From the NCBI GenBank assembly GCA_934098345.1, contig CAKONX010000007.1, positions 1 through 29,606 on the forward strand: a stretch of DNA of 29,606 nt, read 5' to 3'. Shown piece by piece: positions 23,660-29,606 of this stretch; within the stretch, counting starts at the first letter, position 1, and each line of letters begins with the position of its first letter. The translations under genes were made by a program, and so were the position numbers. The notes under the pieces are model-generated. The model was not told where the DNA came from. It did no database searches and saw nothing but the letters and a program-made list of their open reading frames with translations. Source of the stretch: an uncultured Bacilli bacterium. Lineage in GTDB: Bacteria; Bacillota_I; Bacilli_A; RF39; UBA660.

Positions 23660-23857
23660 AATAATCTCCTTTGATCACTTATAAAAAATAATTTTAGTCT
23701 ATTATAACACAAATTATAATAAATAATATTTTATTTATAAAACTAATCACTATTTGCTATTTATAATTTTGCTTATGATGATAAAAATTTCGATATAATA
23801 AAATTAGTCTAAATATATTTAACTAATTCACATATTATATATAACATATTTCTGCAT

Positions 23858-23895
23858 AAAAAAAGAAGAACTTATAATATTAATATTCTTCTTTT
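23858..23895 (-). terminator. Terminator of the gene at 24430
   Basis: Minus-strand AAAAGAAGAA (23895-23886) and TTCTTCTTTT (23870-23861) pair over 10 bp, then T-run to 23858. The loop is 15 nt and AT-rich. The rest of the gap 23660-23857 is AT-rich and shows no gene. Confidence 0.65.
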
Positions 23896-23902
23896 CTCTT
23901 TT

Positions 23903-24430
23903 TTAAAAGTTTATAGCTTTTAACTTTTTCTTTTTTTCACTAATCATATCTGCCTCTATTGGTGGCTCTAAAATTCTCAAATTACTATATTTAAATATTA
24001 TATTTTGTACAGATTCATCTTTACTTTCATTTTGTTCATTCTTTAATCTAGTAAGATTACCGGTTCTATCAAATAATATAGTTGAACTATAAAGATCTCT
24101 AGCTAAAAGTGTATCTGCTACACCATTTGGAATTAAGCAATAATTATCAAATCTTCCATAAGAAAGATAAATTTTTATACCAAATTTTGATAAACTATCT
24201 TCTGTTTCATAAATTTTTTTATTTAAATTTTCTATTTCATCAATAAATCTATTATCATAATTATAAATTACTACATTTAAATTGAATACATCATTTATTA
24301 CTCCTAAAGAATCAAATACGTTAAAATATATACAATCTACATTCTTATTCTTTTTAAATTTACTAACTAATCTTGCTAATTCTAAACATAGTTCATTATG
24401 TTGTACTTCATTTAATATTATCTTTTCCAT
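23903..24430 (-). CDS. Hypothetical protein, possible nucleotidyltransferase-fold
   Basis: The 175-residue product is cytoplasmic to the eye, with an alternating strand/helix pattern. The segment FNLNVVIYNYDNRFIDEIENL and the later LLARDLYSSTILFDRTGNL (about 109-127) are loosely like minimal nucleotidyltransferase proteins, where a strand with acidic residues is followed by an A-R-D-L helix and an ILFD strand. However, the GS-x-DxD catalytic motif is not present (there is only FDSLGVINDVFNLNV), so catalysis is doubtful. The ribosome-binding site is weak (GGATAGA). It lies behind the endolysin gene on the same strand and is closed by a terminator. The call is a weak structural guess. Confidence 0.5.
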   Translation of the reverse strand: MEKIILNEVQHNELCLELARLVSKFKKNKNVDCIYFNVFDSLGVINDVFNLNVVIYNYDNRFIDEIENLNKKIYETEDSLSKFGIKIYLSYGRFDNYCLIPNGVADTLLARDLYSSTILFDRTGNLTRLKNEQNESKDESVQNIIFKYSNLRILEPPIEADMISEKKKKLKAINF

Positions 24431-24483
24431 ATTCTATCCATTACTCTTTCAGTAAATAATATGCTAACTAAACCAAAAATATT

Positions 24484-25104
24484 TTATTTAACATCTATAT
24501 GAATTGAACTTCCCATATTTTTAGCTACAACTTTAGTAACTGTCTTACCAATTCTTCCATATCTATTAGAATAAGAATATCTTGCATTTGGAATATAATC
24601 TATCCAAAAATTAGTGATTTTTTTTCTATAAGATAGACTCTTAGTTTTCTTATTTGAAAAATCAATTGCTTTAGTAAATTTTTCATGATTAAAATGTCTA
24701 CTAGTTTTTCTACCACCAACTTTTTTATTATGTTGTTCACATCTACATCCACTTGTAACATTCATTTTTTCATTCATATAATATCTTAAAGCATATATAT
24801 TATAAAGCAATTGTTTACTTATACGATCATATCCACAATTATCATTACAAGAAATTTCTCGCTTAGTAAAATATTTAGTTGTTTGAAAATCTTCTGCAGT
24901 TACTTCTTCATTCATAAAATCTTTGTAAACTTTTTTTAATTTTTTTTCAGTATTTGGTCCATATATAGAATCAATTTTTAGTCCATATTCTTGTTGGAAT
25001 ATTTTAGTTGCTTGTTTACTTTTTTTACCCCAAATTCCATCAAATTTCCCATCATAATAACCTAGTTGAAAAAACATTATTTGTCTAGTTTTCTTCTTTA
25101 ACAT
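24484..25104 (-). CDS. Endolysin-like protein: peptidoglycan-binding domain plus M15-type peptidase
   Basis: The 206-residue product has an N-terminal peptidoglycan-binding repeat (about 6-62; GYYDGKFDGIWG, ATKIFQQEYGLKIDSIYGP) and a C-terminal zinc peptidase of the M15 type. The motif TSGCRC precedes SRHFNHEKFTKAIDF (candidate ligands H137 or H140, and D148), and SSIHIDV supplies the final His (H202) and D204. The H-to-D spacing is 3-4 residues longer than usual, so the exact ligands are uncertain. Such enzymes cut peptide cross-links in cell walls. There is no signal peptide, as in phage endolysins that depend on a holin, and a holin gene lies directly upstream. The ATG at 25104 is chosen for its AGAAAGGAAG site; it overlaps the holin gene end by 20 bases. 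Confidence 0.82.
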   Translation of the reverse strand: MLKKKTRQIMFFQLGYYDGKFDGIWGKKSKQATKIFQQEYGLKIDSIYGPNTEKKLKKVYKDFMNEEVTAEDFQTTKYFTKREISCNDNCGYDRISKQLLYNIYALRYYMNEKMNVTSGCRCEQHNKKVGGRKTSRHFNHEKFTKAIDFSNKKTKSLSYRKKITNFWIDYIPNARYSYSNRYGRIGKTVTKVVAKNMGSSIHIDVK

Positions 25105-25426
25105 TTTTATCTTCCTTTCTAAAATTATTGCAGAAAGATTCAATCATCATCTTTATTTCTAAATCATCCATTTTAATATTTTTACTTTTTAACATAGCCT
25201 TAATATTATTAAATGCTAAATTATATTTTTCTTCTGAATCAGATCCATCATATATTTGTTCACATGCTTTAACACATATTTCAGTTATACTTTTTTTCAT
25301 TTCATCATTTACGTATTTATTATAAAGATTCTTTATTTTTAAAGTTAAATAAGAAACTAAAGTTGTTAATAACAGATACAATAATTGAAGTCCATTGTTT
25401 ATTAAGAAATTAATAAATTCTTCCAT
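25085..25426 (-). CDS. Phage-type holin (LLH / superfamily 6-like)
   Basis: The 113-residue product has one membrane helix (about residues 12-28, GLQLLYLLLTTLVSYLTL). A charged cytoplasmic helical domain with VKACEQIYDGSDSEEKYNLA (about 52-71) and a hydrophilic Lys/Glu tail follow. A single N-terminal helix, the A-E-Q-x-Y block and an IESF-type final helix match holins of the LLH family, which make membrane holes that release an endolysin. The endolysin gene overlaps its 3' end, giving a classic two-gene lysis cassette without other recognisable phage genes beside it. GGAGGT is the ribosome-binding site, but it is buried in a hairpin (25434-25461) directly before the ATG. Confidence 0.8.
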   Translation of the reverse strand: MEEFINFLINNGLQLLYLLLTTLVSYLTLKIKNLYNKYVNDEMKKSITEICVKACEQIYDGSDSEEKYNLAFNNIKAMLKSKNIKMDDLEIKMMIESFCNNFRKEDKNVKEEN

Positions 25427-25461
25427 AAAAAATACCTCCTACTATTTAATATGTAAGAGGT
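25427..25461 (-). promoter_or_regulatory. Terminator-like hairpin that contains the holin ribosome-binding site
   Basis: On the minus strand ACCTCTTAC (25461-25453) pairs with GTAGGAGGT (25442-25434) over 9 bp with one G-U, loop of 10 nt. ATTTTTT and then the holin ATG follow. The 3' arm is exactly the ribosome-binding site, and hairpin plus T6 is a terminator shape. Confidence 0.7.
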
Positions 25462-25485
25462 TTATTTATTGATTTTACTAAAAAA

Positions 25486-27030
25486 CTATTTAAATAACTT
25501 TCCTAAAAAGCTTCCTTTTTCTTTCTTCTTAAATTCCTTTAATCCATAAACATTAATTATTTCATCAACACTTGTATTTTCAACTTCTTTAGCATAAGGA
25601 ACTATTCTTTCACGAATAAATTCACTTCCTAAAAGTTTAACTCCTTCAAGATCAACATATGTTTTATCTATTGCTATTTTATTTAGTACATCATTCATTT
25701 CTAAATAATCTAGAGTAGTCATTTCTTCTCCATTATATGTTATTTTTTGATTTAAAATATCAATTGATGGAAATACATTTTTATATTTTAAAGCTACATC
25801 TATTCTTTCAGATGCATTATCTCTTTCTAATGTTTCTTCATTACTTAAAATAGATTGAACGTCTTCATCACTTAATTCATCTTGAGCAACTGGTGTTTCA
25901 GGTACTACATCTTGAATTACATTAGCTACTGGTTCTTGAATAACTGGTACTTCAGGTACTACATCTTGAACTACATCAGCTACTGGTTCTTGAGTAATTG
26001 GTGCATCAGGAACTTTGCCTTGAACTACATCAAATGCTGGTGTCTCAGGAATAATTTCCTCTGAAGTAATTTCTGGAGTAGCATTTTTATCATTTAAAAT
26101 ATTTTCTTCAAAAGTTATTTCAGGCTTTTTAACATTAATAACTGTTTCATCCATATTGTTTTCAATAGTTTTATTTTCAAATATACCAAATGAATTTAAA
26201 CTTAATCCAGAATTTGTTAAATATTCTTTAAATTTAGTAACGATCATATTTTTAGCATCACTGCTTTTTATAGATTCTATTTTTTGAAATCTATCTAAGT
26301 CACTTGTTGCAGGTTCTAAAGATACACTTGCTATTACATCATCTAACGCATGAATTAAAGATTCATATACAACTTCAATAACAGTTTTACCATCTCTACT
26401 TACATTAGTATAACCAACTTCATTATTTATATTTTTTATAAAATTCATTGGTGGAAGTAAATTAACTCCATTTATAGAATTCAAAACATTAATTGTAGCC
26501 TCTAAATCTTTATTTGCACATGATACTTTAAGAGAATCTTTATGATTTTCTTTTATATCAGAATTTATTTCCATAACTAATGGTACATTTGCTCTTTTAG
26601 CATTAGAATAAACATTTGAAAGTAAACTTATAAGTGACTCATTTGAAACGTTTAAAACAAAAGTATGTTCAACTTCTTGAACTTCACCACTTTTAACTAC
26701 CAAATATCCTTCTTTTCCACTACGAAGATTACTTAATATTTTACTAGATATCTCTCTTTCAACATTTGTTCTTTCATCTTTATTCATATGAGTAATATCT
26801 ATATTATTATCTACAATATATTCCATAGCTAATCTTAAATTAAAAAAACTTTTTAAATCAGCTTCATTTATTTGACTAACTTCATCACTTTTTGTTACAA
26901 CTCGATTAAATTCTTTTAAACCTTCATTTTTATTAAAATCCATTACGGCATAAGTTTTAAGAGCTGCATCAATATATGTATTAATGTCTTTATCTTCTTT
27001 TACTAATTCTTCTCTGTTAAACTTTTTCAT
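25486..27030 (-). CDS. Hypothetical 514-residue protein with Pro/Val/Gln-rich tandem repeats
   Basis: The product is cytoplasmic to the eye (no signal, no membrane helix). The N-terminal region (1-280) is mixed alpha/beta with motifs such as EGYLVVKSGEVQEVEHTF and MEYIVDNNIDITHM. A low-complexity linker (about 295-395) contains three copies of an 18-residue unit of the type VxDVVQDVVPExPVIQEP. A C-terminal domain (about 400-514) follows, ending in a basic tail KKKEKGSFLGKLFK that could contact membrane or nucleic acid. The repeats are 54 bp long at the DNA level. AGGT-type ribosome-binding and an extended -10 box (TGC-TATACT near 27065-27073) precede it. The gene lies between the alpha-CTD-like gene and the holin gene. 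I recognise no family. Confidence 0.65.
   Translation of the reverse strand: MKKFNREELVKEDKDINTYIDAALKTYAVMDFNKNEGLKEFNRVVTKSDEVSQINEADLKSFFNLRLAMEYIVDNNIDITHMNKDERTNVEREISSKILSNLRSGKEGYLVVKSGEVQEVEHTFVLNVSNESLISLLSNVYSNAKRANVPLVMEINSDIKENHKDSLKVSCANKDLEATINVLNSINGVNLLPPMNFIKNINNEVGYTNVSRDGKTVIEVVYESLIHALDDVIASVSLEPATSDLDRFQKIESIKSSDAKNMIVTKFKEYLTNSGLSLNSFGIFENKTIENNMDETVINVKKPEITFEENILNDKNATPEITSEEIIPETPAFDVVQGKVPDAPITQEPVADVVQDVVPEVPVIQEPVANVIQDVVPETPVAQDELSDEDVQSILSNEETLERDNASERIDVALKYKNVFPSIDILNQKITYNGEEMTTLDYLEMNDVLNKIAIDKTYVDLEGVKLLGSEFIRERIVPYAKEVENTSVDEIINVYGLKEFKKKEKGSFLGKLFK
25882..26040. repeat. Three 54-bp tandem repeats inside a coding region
   Basis: Units begin at 25882, 25936 and 25990 (TTGAGC, TTGAAT and TTGAGT on the plus strand) and repeat an 18-residue Pro/Val/Gln-rich unit of the 514-residue protein. 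The period is a multiple of three, so changes in copy number keep the frame. Confidence 0.85.
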
Positions 27031-27071
27031 ATGTTACCTCCACTATCCGTAACCCTACTATAATTAGTATA

Positions 27072-27118
27072 GCAAAAAAAAATAAGAAAGTATATATTTT
27101 TAATATATTTTCTTATTT
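27072..27118 (-). terminator. Terminator of the alpha-CTD-like gene
   Basis: Minus-strand AATAAGAAAATATAT and ATATACTTTCTTATT arms (27117-27103 with 27095-27081) pair with one mismatch, then T9. The stop codon of the gene (27102-27100) is in the loop. Confidence 0.8.
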
Positions 27119-27321
27119 AAGTCTAAGCCAAGTAATTGTAGCCTTATTGAAATATATTTTATATCTTTATCATTAATACCCAAATCTTTTAAATCTCTCT
27201 TACTTAGTTGCCATAAATCTTCAATTAGATTTATATTATTTTCTTTTAATATTTTTAGACATTCATTATCTAAATCTAGAATATTAATATTGTTTTTTAT
27301 GTTTTCATTATGTTTTTTCAT
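27100..27321 (-). CDS. Stand-alone protein resembling the RNA polymerase alpha C-terminal domain
   Basis: The 73-residue product follows the pattern of the helix-hairpin-helix fold at the end of RpoA: INILDLDNECLKILKENNI, then LIEDLWQLSKRDLKDLGIND, then YISIRLQLLGLDL. In alpha-CTD the matching positions are the first hydrophobic helix, the T-V-x-D-L turn, the KDLL-x-I-x-x-hG segment and the final L-x-x-x-GL-x-L helix. Here the conserved glycine of the second hairpin is replaced in LGINDKDI. Alpha-CTD binds UP-element DNA and activators; a free copy could compete for these or could act simply as a small DNA-binding or adaptor module. GAGGT precedes the ATG, and an extended -10 box lies upstream. 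The gene has its own terminator. The call rests on pattern similarity only. Confidence 0.6.
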   Translation of the reverse strand: MKKHNENIKNNINILDLDNECLKILKENNINLIEDLWQLSKRDLKDLGINDKDIKYISIRLQLLGLDLNKKIY

Positions 27322-27339
27322 GTTATAACCTCAATAATA

Positions 27340-27348
27340 ATTATAACA
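27340..27348 (-). promoter_or_regulatory. Extended -10 element before the alpha-CTD-like gene
   Basis: Minus-strand TGT-TATAAT (TATAAT at 27345-27340) 19 bases before the start codon; no good -35 box is visible. Confidence 0.4.
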
Positions 27349-27374
27349 TTTTTTATCATTTTGAGTAAGAAAAA

Positions 27375-28802
27375 CTAACTTGCTTTTTTCATAACTGAAG
27401 ATATATCTTCTTCAACATCTTGGACTTCTTCATTAATTCGTTCTAAATCTTTATTTAGACATCCTTCAAGTCTTTTAAATGTTTCCTCCATACTTTCATC
27501 ACTTACATAAACATCATTTAAATCAGTATAATCTAACTTTTTAGCAGAACATAAAAGGTTTAAAACATAGAATGCAATAAGTTTTGACATATCTTCATCT
27601 ACATTGTAAAGATTAACTATTTTTTCTACATCATCATGATAATATTCAATTAATTTTTTAGTTAAATTGCCATCATTATCTAAAATACCTGGAAGTTTTC
27701 TTTCACTTACAGAAACTTCAACACGTTTTTTTCTCATTCGTTCTTTAAAACCAGCAATAAAACCATTTACATCAAAAAGATCAGTATTCATCTTTGTTTT
27801 AATATACATAACAAATTTATCATAAACATTGTTCATTTGACCAAGTTCAGTTTTAAAAGAACTAAGTATTGGACCAAATCCAAGAGAAGTAAGTTTATCT
27901 TCTAATATTTTTAATTCTTCCCTTTGTTTATGAATTCTATCTAATTTATCTTTTTTTCTTAAAACATCAGTTTCCAATTTTTTTAAAGTTGAATTATAAA
28001 AAACTCTTGAATATTTTTGGCTTGTTAAATCATCAATTTTAGAAGATGATTCAGAAACATCAGCTGTAAGTTCTCCTTCTAAAGTGTCATATTCTTTCAT
28101 TCTAGAAGTTAATATAATATATCTTCTAAATTCATTTTCATATTCACGACACTTATAAAACATATCTAAGTCTCTTTCATCTTGTTCATAATCAGTTTTT
28201 AACTCTTCTACTTCATGTTCTTTATGAATATATTCTTTTAATTCTTTAAATAAAGTTTTATCTTTCATTATTGAATATATTATCATCATTACATTTTCAT
28301 TTACTTTTCCGCCTTTGATTAAATTCTTTGAAAAATATTCATTGTATCCATCAGATAAAACACTTTTAATAATTATAACTAAATCATTTGAACTACTAAT
28401 TTGATTATTCATAGCATTTATATATGAATTAAAGTTCCTTTGTTCAACTGCTTCTTTTATTCCATTTAATCTTCTTAAATTTTTCTCCATAGTTAAAAGT
28501 TTAATACGATCACTTAAATCCATTACTTCTTTTCCAGATTCTCTAAATTTCTCATAAATACCGGCTTTAAAAGTCATAATTCGATTAACCACTTCATCAA
28601 TAGTTGGAATAATTTCTTTAACTGATTCGTTTTCTTTTATAACCTCATTCATAATACTATATTCTATTTGGTATTTTAAAGCAGTAGTTAAATCTCTTAC
28701 AACTTTTTTGGATTCAACACTTAAATCATCAATCTTAGATAATTCCACTAATTCTAAGGTTAAACTTTTAAACTGAGAAAGTTCTTCACTCTTTGTTCTC
28801 AT
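27375..28802 (-). CDS. Long coiled-coil protein of unknown function
   Basis: The 475-residue product is highly charged and almost wholly helical. Strong heptad segments lie at about 195-320 (EHEVEELKTDYEQDERDLD, KLETDVLRKKDKLDRIHKQRE), and a basic patch GFKERMRKKRVEVSVSERK at about 349-367. The helical domains flanking the coils have no recognisable enzyme motif, signal peptide or membrane helix. The arrangement is like that of structural or scaffold proteins and of some phage proteins, but no family is certain. GAGGAAAAAGAG precedes the ATG at 28802, which overlaps the end of a short upstream frame by 17 bases, implying coupled translation. Confidence 0.65.
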   Translation of the reverse strand: MRTKSEELSQFKSLTLELVELSKIDDLSVESKKVVRDLTTALKYQIEYSIMNEVIKENESVKEIIPTIDEVVNRIMTFKAGIYEKFRESGKEVMDLSDRIKLLTMEKNLRRLNGIKEAVEQRNFNSYINAMNNQISSSNDLVIIIKSVLSDGYNEYFSKNLIKGGKVNENVMMIIYSIMKDKTLFKELKEYIHKEHEVEELKTDYEQDERDLDMFYKCREYENEFRRYIILTSRMKEYDTLEGELTADVSESSSKIDDLTSQKYSRVFYNSTLKKLETDVLRKKDKLDRIHKQREELKILEDKLTSLGFGPILSSFKTELGQMNNVYDKFVMYIKTKMNTDLFDVNGFIAGFKERMRKKRVEVSVSERKLPGILDNDGNLTKKLIEYYHDDVEKIVNLYNVDEDMSKLIAFYVLNLLCSAKKLDYTDLNDVYVSDESMEETFKRLEGCLNKDLERINEEVQDVEEDISSVMKKAS

Positions 28803-28884
28803 TCTCTTTTTCCTCTTCTTCCATAGTAGTTAAAATTTCATCTAATTCACTTAATAATTCTAATTCTTCTTTAATATTATCCAT
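28786..28884 (-). CDS. Short acidic ORF (32 residues), possible coupled leader gene
   Basis: The frame reads MDNIKEELELLSELDEILTT followed by an acidic Glu-rich end. It has a plausible GGGTG ribosome-binding site before ATG 28884; an in-frame ATG at 28899 would add five codons but has no such site. Its 3' end contains the ribosome-binding site and start codon of the 475-residue coiled-coil gene. It is either a genuine tiny coiled-coil protein or a translated leader that opens the downstream start. Purifying selection cannot be judged from one sequence. Confidence 0.45.
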   Translation of the reverse strand: MDNIKEELELLSELDEILTTMEEEEKENENKE

Positions 28885-28954
28885 ATTAACAACACCCATT
28901 ATAATTCTATCATAAAAAGTTCTTCCTAAAAATAAAAAAATTTACTATTTTACA

Positions 28955-28983
28955 TTGATTATACTTTTATAAGTTGCTATAAT
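28955..28983 (+). promoter_or_regulatory. Sigma-A promoter of the gene at 29009
   Basis: TTGATT (28955-28960), 17-bp spacer ending in TGC, TATAAT (28978-28983). Both hexamers, the spacer length and the TGC extension are identical to the promoter of the 504-nt RNA. Confidence 0.8.
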
Positions 28984-29008
28984 TATGTTGTAGGATAGGT
29001 GATACTAT

Positions 29009-29515
29009 ATGGGATTAAAAGAAGAAATAAATACTGTTAGAGAAATTTTAAAACAAGTTGCTGATGACGCTTGGGCTTCATACAGAGGATGTTATAGCTT
29101 TTATAACTATTTTGTTAATGCTAAATTTGAAAGACTTGATTATATTGAAGAAAGAATAGATACTTTAACTCCTGAAGAAGTTGAAAGCTATTTAAGAGAA
29201 GTAACTAACTTACATAATGTATTAGGTGATTATAAAGGAAAAGCATTAAAAGATAAACTTATTTCTGATATAGCAAAGAAAGAAGAAAAACAAAAAAATG
29301 TGGAAAAAACTAAAGAAAATGATAAAGATATGATAGAATTTAGTGATGAAGAAATTAAAAATTTATTAGGTACTTTAGAAGATAATAAACTTGAAACTGT
29401 TTATCCATCTCAAGACTTTGATGAAGAATTTATTCCTTTAGATTTACCAGATATTCCTGGAGATAATCCAATACAACCTGGTGACATCGAAAAAAATGTT
29501 AATTTACCAAGATAA
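29009..29515 (+). CDS. Hypothetical acidic protein
   Basis: The 168-residue product has a helical N-terminal domain (about 1-90; WASYRGCYSFYNYFVNAKFERLDY-like aromatic segment at 23-45), a Lys/Glu linker (about 90-108), and a C-terminal region rich in Asp, Glu and Pro (LDLPDIPGDNPIQPGD). There is no membrane helix. AGGTGAT precedes the ATG and a strong promoter lies 26 bases upstream. The IS3-family element begins 17 bases after its stop codon, so the gene end is intact but its natural terminator may have been separated. No family is recognised. Confidence 0.65.
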   Translation: MGLKEEINTVREILKQVADDAWASYRGCYSFYNYFVNAKFERLDYIEERIDTLTPEEVESYLREVTNLHNVLGDYKGKALKDKLISDIAKKEEKQKNVEKTKENDKDMIEFSDEEIKNLLGTLEDNKLETVYPSQDFDEEFIPLDLPDIPGDNPIQPGDIEKNVNLPR

Positions 29516-29531
29516 AAAAAATAGATTTTAA

Positions 29532-29606
29532 TGAACTGAACCCCAAAAGTTGGACAGTTTATTAATAGTTTCTAATTAGAGGATTGTAACCTGTAATTTA
29601 CGGGTG
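29532..29606 (-). mobile_element. Right end of an IS3-family insertion sequence (truncated by window edge)
   Basis: Starting at 29532 the sequence TGAACTGAACCCC, followed by AAAAGTTGGACA, has the form of IS3/IS150-group terminal inverted repeats (TG at the tip, a CCCC block, then GTTGGACA). Behind it, reading outward on the minus strand, the last codons of a transposase OrfB end 16 bp before the repeat. Orientation: the 3' end of the transposase lies at this edge and the rest of the element extends beyond 29606. The target duplication cannot be checked because the other end is not in the window. Confidence 0.8.
29572..29606 (-). CDS. C-terminal codons of an IS3-family transposase (OrfB), partial
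   Basis: The minus strand reads PVNYRLQSSN and stop (TAG at 29574-29572). The ending (S)P-V-x-Y-R is the typical C-terminus of IS3-family OrfB, the DDE integrase-core protein, where SPVxYR closes the rve domain. Only 10 residues are in the window, so completeness of the gene is unknown. Its position directly inside the terminal inverted repeat agrees with the family's layout. Confidence 0.75.
   Translation of the reverse strand, partial: PVNYRLQSSN

Noticed and set aside
25882..26064. Plus-strand open frame across the 54-bp repeats, and a possible CRISPR array
   Set aside because: It is a shadow of the repetitive minus-strand gene; the repeats are directly tandem without spacers and keep the coding frame.
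1..29606. Possible use of genetic code 4 (TGA as tryptophan) given the extreme AT-richness
   Set aside because: TGA closes several genes precisely at ATGA overlaps with strong downstream starts, and tryptophan is encoded by TGG throughout.

Overview
This window is AT-rich DNA from a low-GC Gram-positive bacterium (Bacillota). SpoVS, a CBS/DRTGG-type manganese pyrophosphatase, strong AAGGAGG/AGGTGAT ribosome-binding sites and consensus sigma-A promoters all fit the Bacilli side of that phylum. TGA is used as a stop codon (for example in several ATGA gene overlaps), so the standard bacterial code applies and this is not a Mycoplasma/Spiroplasma code-4 genome. An uncultured gut-type Bacilli lineage is my guess, not something the sequence proves.

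Layout. (1) 1-5780: spoVS, then a tightly overlapping minus-strand operon (5723 to 426). It encodes two paralogous bitopic membrane proteins, a 1088-residue cysteine-rich secreted protein with a thioester-adhesin-like N-terminus, and a short N-terminally anchored protein, and looks like a cell-surface adhesin or appendage. (2) 5804-6160: a roughly 357-nt non-coding RNA gene with its own promoter, several perfect hairpins and an intrinsic terminator. (3) 6281-13090: housekeeping and envelope genes: acidic coiled-coil protein, rRNA-type methyltransferase, slipin, zinc alcohol dehydrogenase, short-chain dehydrogenase, PAP2 phosphatase and a DUF21-like membrane protein. (4) 13135-13638: a second, roughly 504-nt structured non-coding RNA with promoter and terminator. 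(5) 13716-18300: small membrane protein, Mn pyrophosphatase, membrane protein and uvrB. (6) 18300-20920: an accessory island beside uvrB. It carries three unrecognised ORFs, two of them split at an A7 tract, plus a 38-bp exact repeat and a diverged repeat of about 85 bp. (7) 21071-23659: a DUF3419/BtaA-like SAM enzyme and a ClpX-like ATPase without a zinc domain. (8) 23903-28884: a minus-strand cluster with M15 endolysin-like peptidase, LLH-type holin, a 514-residue protein with 18-residue repeats, a stand-alone RNA-polymerase alpha-CTD-like protein, a coiled-coil protein and a leader-sized ORF. (9) 28955-29606: one plus-strand gene and the right end of an IS3-family element that leaves the window.

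The genome is compact. Overlaps of 1-4 nt couple genes in operons, and many intrinsic terminators contain the stop codon of the gene they end. The strongest candidates for something undescribed are the two orphan structured RNAs, the duplicated-flank island beside uvrB, and the holin gene whose ribosome-binding site is the 3' arm of a terminator-like hairpin. All function calls rest on motifs read by eye; no database search was possible.
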